From positions 1-64,000 of the forward strand of contig DAORKJ010000001.1 in NCBI GenBank assembly GCA_035439505.1: DNA of 64,000 nucleotides. The letters run 5' to 3'. This DNA is from UBA7236 sp035439505. GTDB taxonomy: Bacteria > Bacteroidota > Bacteroidia > Chitinophagales > BACL12. Position 1 is the first letter of the stretch. The number at the start of each line of letters is the position of its first letter. Under the pieces are notes generated by a model. The model ran no database searches, was not told the origin of the DNA, and worked only from the letters and a program-made list of their open reading frames with translations. A program made the translations under genes and the position numbers. Shown in pieces: positions 58,596-64,000 of this stretch.

Positions 58596-60803
58596 ATGGA
58601 AAATAACGGAAACAACGGAGGCAAATGCCCTTTTACCGGAGCAATGCAAAAACACAGTGTAGGAACCAGCGGCACAAAAAACCGCGATTGGTGGCCTAAT
58701 CAACTTAAATTAAACATACTGCGTCAGAACAGCAATTTATCGAATCCACTTGGTGCTGAATTTAATTATGCGCAAGCATTTAAAGAATTGGATTTAGATG
58801 CAATTAAACAAGACTTGCATCATTTGATGACCGATTCACAGGATTGGTGGCCGGCAGATTTTGGACATTATGGTCCATTATTTATTCGTATGGCATGGCA
58901 CAGTGCAGGAACGTATCGCACAGGCGATGGACGTGGTGGCGCAGGCAGCGGGCAACAACGTTTTGCACCATTAAACAGTTGGCCTGATAACGTGAATTTA
59001 GATAAAGCACGCAGATTATTGTGGCCAATAAAACAAAAATATGGTCAAAAAATTTCATGGGCCGATTTAATGGTATTAGCAGGAAACGTTGCATTAGAAT
59101 CAATGGGTTTTAAAACTTTCGGGTTTGCCGGTGGAAGACCTGATGTGTGGGAGCCTGAAGAAGATGTTTTTTGGGGCGCTGAAACAAAATGGCTGGAAGC
59201 AGATAAACGATATTCAGGTGAACGCGATTTAGAAAATCCGTTAGCTGCTGTGCAAATGGGATTAATTTATGTAAATCCGGAAGGTCCTAATGGTAATCCC
59301 GACCCACTTGCAGCAGCAAAGGATATTCGTGAAACATTTGCTCGTATGGCAATGAATGATGAAGAAACAGTAGCATTAATTGCAGGTGGACATACCTTTG
59401 GTAAAACACATGGCGCCGCTGCTGCAACACATGTTGGTCCTGAACCTGAAGCTGCAGGAATTGAAGAACAAGGTTTTGGCTGGAATAACAGTTATGGTTC
59501 AGGAAAAGGTGGTGATACTATTACCAGTGGATTAGAAGTTACCTGGACACAAACACCTGCAAAATGGAGTTTTTACTTTTTCGATAATTTATTTAAATAT
59601 GAGTGGGAATTATCTAAAAGTCCTGCAGGAGCTCATCAATGGATTGCAAAAAATGCAGATGCCGTTATGCCGGATGCACATGACCCAAATAAAAAACATG
59701 TGCCAACTATGTTGACTACCGATTTATCGTTGAGATTCGATCCGATTTATGAAAAAATATCTCGTCGTTTTTATGAATATCCACTTGAATTTGCAGATGC
59801 ATTTGCACGAGCATGGTTTAAATTAACACATCGTGATATGGGACCTCGCTCAAGATATTTGGGTAAAGATGTTCCTTCAGAAGAATTAATATGGCAAGAC
59901 CCAATTCCTGCTGTCAACCATGTTTTAGTGGATGGTAACGATATTCAACTATTGAAAGAAAAAATCAGCCAATCTGGATTAACCATTTCGCAAATGGTTT
60001 CTACTGCATGGGCTTCTGCTTCAACATTCCGTGGTTCAGATAAACGCGGTGGTGCGAACGGAGCACGCATTCGCCTTGCCCCGCAAAAAGATTGGGAAGT
60101 AAATAATCCAACACAATTAAAAATGGTGTTAGGTATTTTAGAAAATATCCAACAGGAATTTAATGCATCACAATTAAACGGTAAAAAAATATCATTAGCC
60201 GATTTAATTGTATTAGCAGGTTGTGTTGGTGTTGAAATTGCTGCACGCAATGGTGGTGTTGCTATCAACGTGCCATTTACACCGGGAAGAATGGATGCAT
60301 CGCAGGAACAAACAGATGTTGAATCGTTTGAAGCGCTTGAACCTGCTGCTGATGGTTTCCGCAATTATTTAAGAAAACGGTATACCATTTCTCAGGCTGA
60401 ATTATTAATTGATAAATCACAATTATTGCGATTAACTGCTCCTGAAATGACTGTTTTATTAGGCGGGATGCGTGTATTAAATACGAATTTTGATGGTTCA
60501 TCAAATGGGGTATTTACTCATCGTCCGGGTGTATTATGCAACGACTTTTTTAGTAATTTATTAGATATGAATACTGCCTGGGTACCGACAAATGAAACAA
60601 AAGATTTATTTGATGGTCACGACAGAAAAGTAGGTGGTGTAAAATGGAAAGCAACTCAGGTAGATTTAATTTTTGGCTCTAATTCAGAACTCCGTGCCTT
60701 AGCTGAAGTATATGCGAGTGCAGATGCGCAAATGAAATTTGTTACTGATTTTGTTGCAGCTTGGGATAAGGTGATGAATTTGGATAGATACGACTTGAGA
60801 TAA
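58596..60803 (+). CDS. katG: Catalase-peroxidase
   Basis: 735 residues with the duplicated peroxidase architecture. The distal site is Arg98, Trp101, His102 (RMAWHSAGTYR), the proximal haem ligand is His266 (GGHTFGKTHGA), and Trp101-Tyr225-Met251 supply the covalent Met-Tyr-Trp adduct needed for catalase activity, in line with Trp107-Tyr229-Met255 of the mycobacterial enzyme. It removes hydrogen peroxide by both catalase and peroxidase reactions. No signal peptide. It lies downstream of a PerR-like gene, and both are flanked by the dispersed non-coding repeats. Confidence 0.97.
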   Translation: MENNGNNGGKCPFTGAMQKHSVGTSGTKNRDWWPNQLKLNILRQNSNLSNPLGAEFNYAQAFKELDLDAIKQDLHHLMTDSQDWWPADFGHYGPLFIRMAWHSAGTYRTGDGRGGAGSGQQRFAPLNSWPDNVNLDKARRLLWPIKQKYGQKISWADLMVLAGNVALESMGFKTFGFAGGRPDVWEPEEDVFWGAETKWLEADKRYSGERDLENPLAAVQMGLIYVNPEGPNGNPDPLAAAKDIRETFARMAMNDEETVALIAGGHTFGKTHGAAAATHVGPEPEAAGIEEQGFGWNNSYGSGKGGDTITSGLEVTWTQTPAKWSFYFFDNLFKYEWELSKSPAGAHQWIAKNADAVMPDAHDPNKKHVPTMLTTDLSLRFDPIYEKISRRFYEYPLEFADAFARAWFKLTHRDMGPRSRYLGKDVPSEELIWQDPIPAVNHVLVDGNDIQLLKEKISQSGLTISQMVSTAWASASTFRGSDKRGGANGARIRLAPQKDWEVNNPTQLKMVLGILENIQQEFNASQLNGKKISLADLIVLAGCVGVEIAARNGGVAINVPFTPGRMDASQEQTDVESFEALEPAADGFRNYLRKRYTISQAELLIDKSQLLRLTAPEMTVLLGGMRVLNTNFDGSSNGVFTHRPGVLCNDFFSNLLDMNTAWVPTNETKDLFDGHDRKVGGVKWKATQVDLIFGSNSELRALAEVYASADAQMKFVTDFVAAWDKVMNLDRYDLR

Positions 60804-60807
60804 TCGG

Positions 60808-61223
60808 TGGGGTTTCACGCGGAGGGGCGGAGGGTTTGTGATTGTTGGGTGTGCGATGTGGTTTGTATTTGAGGGCGCGGAGTTGTTAAACCAGTTAAGC
60901 GTGAATTGAGTATATAGTTATACTTATATACCATAATTAATTAGCGTCTTTGTGAGAAACGTATATTGTTTGTTTCTCGCTAAGGCGCTAAGTTTTTTTT
61001 TATTTAGATATTGTGAGATATGGTTTGTTTTCAAGTGCGCAAAGCAGGTAAACCAATTATACCTTTGCGCGCTTGAATTGGTTTTTTATATAAACATAAA
61101 TTAATCTGTCTTTGCCTTTGGGCCTTTGCGAGAAACATTTTTTATCTGGTTCACGCGGAGTCGCGGAGGTGGTAAAACAATTTAAAATGTAATTATTTTT
61201 AATTTATTAATTCTCCGCGTAAA
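60808..61223. repeat. Dispersed hairpin repeats downstream of katG
   Basis: Starts TTTCACGCGGAGGGGCGGAG. Two cores TGGTTT...AAACCA (60859-60893 and 61021-61055), the second overlapping AACCAATT / AATTGGTT (61051-61083). A hairpin of TCTTTGTGAGAAAC / GTTTCTCGCTAAGG lies around 60945-60985. CACGCGGAGTCGCGGAGG follows near 61152. No gene is seen. Confidence 0.7.
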
Positions 61224-61254
61224 ACAAAAAACCCGCTGATTGCTCAACGGGTTT
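61224..61254 (-). terminator. Intrinsic terminator of dnaK
   Basis: Stem AAACCCG / CGGGTTT with extra TGA/TCA pairing and T-rich tail (TTTTTTG) on the minus strand, 25 bases after the dnaK stop. Confidence 0.85.
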
Positions 61255-61278
61255 AATTATTTCATTAATTAATTATAA

Positions 61279-63180
61279 TTACTTCACTTCTTCAAACTCA
61301 ACATCATCTGTTTTGTTTGCAGTTGTTTGTTCATTATTATCTGTAGCGCCTGCACCTGCATCAGGTTGTGCTTGTTGTTGTGCAGCATACATTTCCTGAC
61401 TTGCATTATTCCATGCTGTATTCAGTTTTTCAGTAGCCGCATCACAAGCTGCAATATCCTGAGCTTTGTGCGCTTCACGCAATTCGTTTAATGCATCCTG
61501 AATAGGTTGTTTAGCACCATCACTCAGTTTATCACCAAACTCATTTAATTGTTTTTCAGTTTCGAAAATCATACCGTCTGCACGGTTGAGTTTTTCGATT
61601 TTTTCTTTAGCTAATTTATCAGTTTCTTCATTCGCTTTAGCTTCATCACGCATGCGTTTAATTTCATCATCGCTTAAGCCGGTTGAAGCTTCAATACGAA
61701 TACTTTGTTCTTTACCTGTTCCTTTATCTTTTGCAGTAACATGTAAAATACCATTCGCATCGATATCGAAAATAACTTCAATTTGCGGAGTTCCTCTTCT
61801 TGCAGGTGGAATACCATCTAATATAAAGCGACCAATTGTTCTGTTATCCTTTGCCATTGAACGCTCACCTTGTAAAATATGAATTTCAACAGAAGGCTGA
61901 TTGTCGGCAGCAGTTGAAAACACTTCGCTTTTCTTAGAAGGAATAGTTGTATTCGATTCGATTAATCGTGTAAATACACCACCTAAAGTTTCGATACCTA
62001 ATGATAATGGTGTAACGTCGAGTAACAATACATCTTTTACTTCGCCTGTCAATACACCACCCTGAATTGCAGCACCAACGGCAACAACTTCATCAGGGTT
62101 CACACTGCGATTCGGTTTTTTGCCAAAATATTGTTCAACAACTTCCTGAATTTTAGGAATACGTGTTGAACCACCTACTAAAATAACTTCGTCAATTTCG
62201 TTTTTGCTATAACCGGCATCTTTTAATGCTGCTTCGCAAGGACGTAAAGTGCGTTGAATTAAATCATCAGCAAGTTGTTCAAATTTAGAACGGCTGATTT
62301 TTTTCACTAAGTGTTTCGGCACTCCGTCGATAGCTGTAATATAAGGCAAGTTGATTTCTGTTTCCATTGATGAAGACAATTCAACTTTTGCTTTTTCTGA
62401 AGCTTCTTTTAAACGTTGCAAAGCCATTGGGTCTTTACGTAAATCGATAGTTGGCTCTTCTTTTTTGAATTCATCTGCCAGCCAATCCATAATTTTTTTA
62501 TCGAAGTCGTCACCACCTAGGTGTGTATCACCGTTGGTAGATTTTACTTCAAATACGCCATCACCCAATTCCAAAATTGAAATATCGAAAGTACCACCAC
62601 CAAGGTCGAATACTGCGATTTTCATGTCTTTGTGACGTTTATCCATACCGTATGCTAAAGCAGCAGCGGTTGGTTCATTGATGATACGTTTTACTTTTAA
62701 TCCCGCAATTTCTCCGGCTTCTTTAGTTGCCTGGCGCTGAGAATCGTTAAAGTAAGCAGGAACGGTAATAACTGCTTCCGTAACTTCAGTGCCAAGATAA
62801 TCTTCTGCCGTTTTTTTCATTTTCTGCAATACCATTGCCGAAATTTCCTGAGGTGTATATAAGCGGTCCTCAATTTTAACACGTGCAGTATCGTTGTCGC
62901 CGCGAGTTACGTCATAACTAACCATGCTTAACTCATTACTCACTTCGCTATAGCGATGTCCCATAAAACGTTTGATAGAGCTAATGGTTTTACGAGGATT
63001 GGTAATTGCCTGACGTTTAGCAGAATCTCCAACTTTACGTTCACCGTTATCTAAAAACGCAACGATAGAAGGCGTTGTTCTGCGGCCCTCATCGTTTGGA
63101 ATAACAACCGGTTCGTTTCCTTCCATTACCGAAACACAACTATTTGTTGTTCCTAAGTCTATACCTATGATTTTTCCCAT
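61279..63180 (-). CDS. dnaK: Molecular chaperone DnaK (Hsp70)
   Basis: 633 residues. The nucleotide-binding domain starts MGKIIGIDLGTTNSCVSVMEG and includes VFDLGGGTFDISIL and VGGSTRIPK. The substrate-binding domain starts near DVTPLSLGIETLGG, with a helical lid and a C-terminal VEFEEVK. It assists folding and protects proteins in heat stress with DnaJ and GrpE, neither of which is in this window. Upstream lie two tandem CTGACAGG boxes (63251-63266) that may be regulatory. Confidence 0.98.
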   Translation of the reverse strand: MGKIIGIDLGTTNSCVSVMEGNEPVVIPNDEGRRTTPSIVAFLDNGERKVGDSAKRQAITNPRKTISSIKRFMGHRYSEVSNELSMVSYDVTRGDNDTARVKIEDRLYTPQEISAMVLQKMKKTAEDYLGTEVTEAVITVPAYFNDSQRQATKEAGEIAGLKVKRIINEPTAAALAYGMDKRHKDMKIAVFDLGGGTFDISILELGDGVFEVKSTNGDTHLGGDDFDKKIMDWLADEFKKEEPTIDLRKDPMALQRLKEASEKAKVELSSSMETEINLPYITAIDGVPKHLVKKISRSKFEQLADDLIQRTLRPCEAALKDAGYSKNEIDEVILVGGSTRIPKIQEVVEQYFGKKPNRSVNPDEVVAVGAAIQGGVLTGEVKDVLLLDVTPLSLGIETLGGVFTRLIESNTTIPSKKSEVFSTAADNQPSVEIHILQGERSMAKDNRTIGRFILDGIPPARRGTPQIEVIFDIDANGILHVTAKDKGTGKEQSIRIEASTGLSDDEIKRMRDEAKANEETDKLAKEKIEKLNRADGMIFETEKQLNEFGDKLSDGAKQPIQDALNELREAHKAQDIAACDAATEKLNTAWNNASQEMYAAQQQAQPDAGAGATDNNEQTTANKTDDVEFEEVK

Positions 63181-63250
63181 TGTATAAAGATTGTTTGTTT
63201 ACAAGTTTTAATGATTGGCGGTGGACAATTTTTATACCATTGGCATAAAA

Positions 63251-63266
63251 CTGACAGGCTGACAGG
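63251..63266 (-). promoter_or_regulatory. Tandem CTGACAGG boxes upstream of dnaK
   Basis: Two perfect adjacent copies of CTGACAGG (CCTGTCAG on the coding strand) lie 71-86 bases upstream of the dnaK start, followed on the minus strand by TTTTATGCC and GGTATAAAAATTG. A heat-shock promoter or activator site is inferred from position only. Confidence 0.4.
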
Positions 63267-63492
63267 TTTTGTTGGTTTGTGGATGGAATATGCGACAACA
63301 TTTAGCTAATTCCTCATTCCGGATGACATTATATCGGCTTTCTGTATGACCGAAGGCTTATAGGGTTTTTAATTTTATATGGCGCTAAATTGGCTCCTTA
63401 ACTTTTAAGGATTTGGATATTTATTTTATTGATTATCAGTATTTTATAAGAATAATTAACGCCCTTGACATTTAATAATTTTCCAAAAACTT
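63267..63492. other. Intergenic region between dnaK and the terminal secreted-protein gene
   Basis: No gene or RNA is evident. It lies between the divergent dnaK and secreted-protein promoters. Confidence 0.6.
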
Positions 63493-63524
63493 TTTGGTGA
63501 CTTTTTAGATGGAAAATATTTTTG
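63493..63524 (+). promoter_or_regulatory. Bacteroidota-type promoter of the terminal secreted protein
   Basis: TTTG (63493-63496), a 20-base spacer and TATTTTTG (63517-63524) fit the TTTG-N19..21-TAnnTTTG pattern. The gene starts 57 bases later. Confidence 0.7.
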
Positions 63525-63580
63525 CCTCATCAAAACAAATCAACAAATACTTTTTTAACAAAACCCAAAAATTAATCGTT

Positions 63581-64000
63581 ATGAAAAAACAATTATTTAC
63601 TACCGCAGCTGCTTTACTTATAGCGGCAAACATGTTTGGTCAAAATTGGCTGACTACAGGAAACACCATTACAGGTACCGAAAAACTCGGAACTACGAAC
63701 AACAAATCGTTGGATATTATTACCAACAACAGTGTACGTATGAAAATCAACAACAAAGGAAATATTGGTGTTGGAACAACTACATTGGGCACTTACGACC
63801 GTTTTACCTCCAGAATTAATGTTCCGGCTGTACTGGCAGGAAGTTACACTACCGGCATTAATAGCGAGGTTATTGGAAATGCAAGTCCAACCAATTCTAA
63901 CACCGGCATTGGTGTTTATGGTAAATGTATCAACAATAACTACTATGGTTATGGTGGTCAGTTTATTGGCGATTATGCCGGATCATATTCACTTGGAATC
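63581..64000 (+). CDS. Secreted repeat-rich protein, 3' cut by window (tail-fibre-like start)
   Basis: 140 residues are visible. A signal peptide (MKKQLFTTAAALLIAANMFGQN) precedes NWLTTGNTITGTEKLGTTNNK, LDIITNNSVRMKINNKGNIGVGTTT and Gly/Asn/Tyr-rich strands such as YYGYGGQFIGDYAGSYSLGI. Such openings are common in Bacteroidota surface proteins that carry tail-fibre-like (S74 intramolecular chaperone) or T9SS sorting C-termini, but the end is outside the window, so this is a guess. It is divergent from dnaK and has a good promoter. Confidence 0.7.
   Translation, partial: MKKQLFTTAAALLIAANMFGQNWLTTGNTITGTEKLGTTNNKSLDIITNNSVRMKINNKGNIGVGTTTLGTYDRFTSRINVPAVLAGSYTTGINSEVIGNASPTNSNTGIGVYGKCINNNYYGYGGQFIGDYAGSYSLGI

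Overview
The window reads as chromosomal DNA of an AT-rich Bacteroidota bacterium, probably from a Chitinophagales/Saprospirales-like lineage; the rank below phylum is inference. The phylum call rests on type IX secretion (T9SS) signatures (a PorP/SprF porin, a CHU_C type B sorting domain, type A sorting tails), two TonB-dependent receptors with carboxypeptidase-regulatory-like N-termini, DUF3078 and DUF4159 proteins, several TTTG-N19..21-TAnnTTTG promoters typical of the phylum, and the rarity of Shine-Dalgarno sites. A run of 100 N at 34832-34931 shows a scaffolded draft assembly.

Layout. 1-5600: a T9SS/gliding-type cluster (two FGE-fold proteins, a bare sorting-domain protein, PorP/SprF), rsmE, a DUF4159 protein, two response regulators and TspO. 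5600-9200: cupin, TonB receptor and rpe on the minus strand. 9340-16300: S9 peptidase, TraB/GumN protein, a NatAB-type ABC exporter, an ElaA-like acetyltransferase, mscL and a DUF3078 protein. 16400-23000 (minus): CoA-transferase, deoxyhypusine-synthase-like protein, NTF2-like protein, outer-membrane protein and gcvP; then a flotillin-like SPFH protein. 25000-31500: an AraC regulator between a TonB receptor and a T9SS-tagged serine hydrolase. A shared 16-bp motif precedes both flanking genes, suggesting a small regulon. 31500-39900: a methyltransferase, hypotheticals, def, ruvX, a ubiA-family gene and a PolX/PHP protein. 39960-46640: a TetR-controlled TolC/HlyD/ABC efflux operon resembling E. 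coli cecR-ybhGFSR but with YbhF split in two. 46740-48720: rpmA, rplU and a FabH-like synthase.

The most unusual region is 48829-50372. A tRNA-Leu(CAA) gene is followed by two almost identical 386-bp tandem units. Each holds a small GIY-YIG nuclease gene and each is bounded by the 3' end of the tRNA. The downstream tRNA copy in each unit is interrupted, exactly between T-stem and T-loop, by a 92-bp element with CCTGCCTG/CAGGCAGG ends. This looks like a minimal element that uses a tRNA 3' end as its site and carries only a nuclease. Next to it lie another repeat pair and a broken RelBE-type toxin-antitoxin locus.

50500-56960 holds hscB, rseP, a GH3-like gene, ogt, a bare sorting-tail protein and rlpA. 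57000-61200 holds a Fur/PerR-like gene and katG, flanked on both sides by dense non-coding hairpin repeats, including a 287-bp tandem array. dnaK and the start of a repeat-rich secreted protein close the window.
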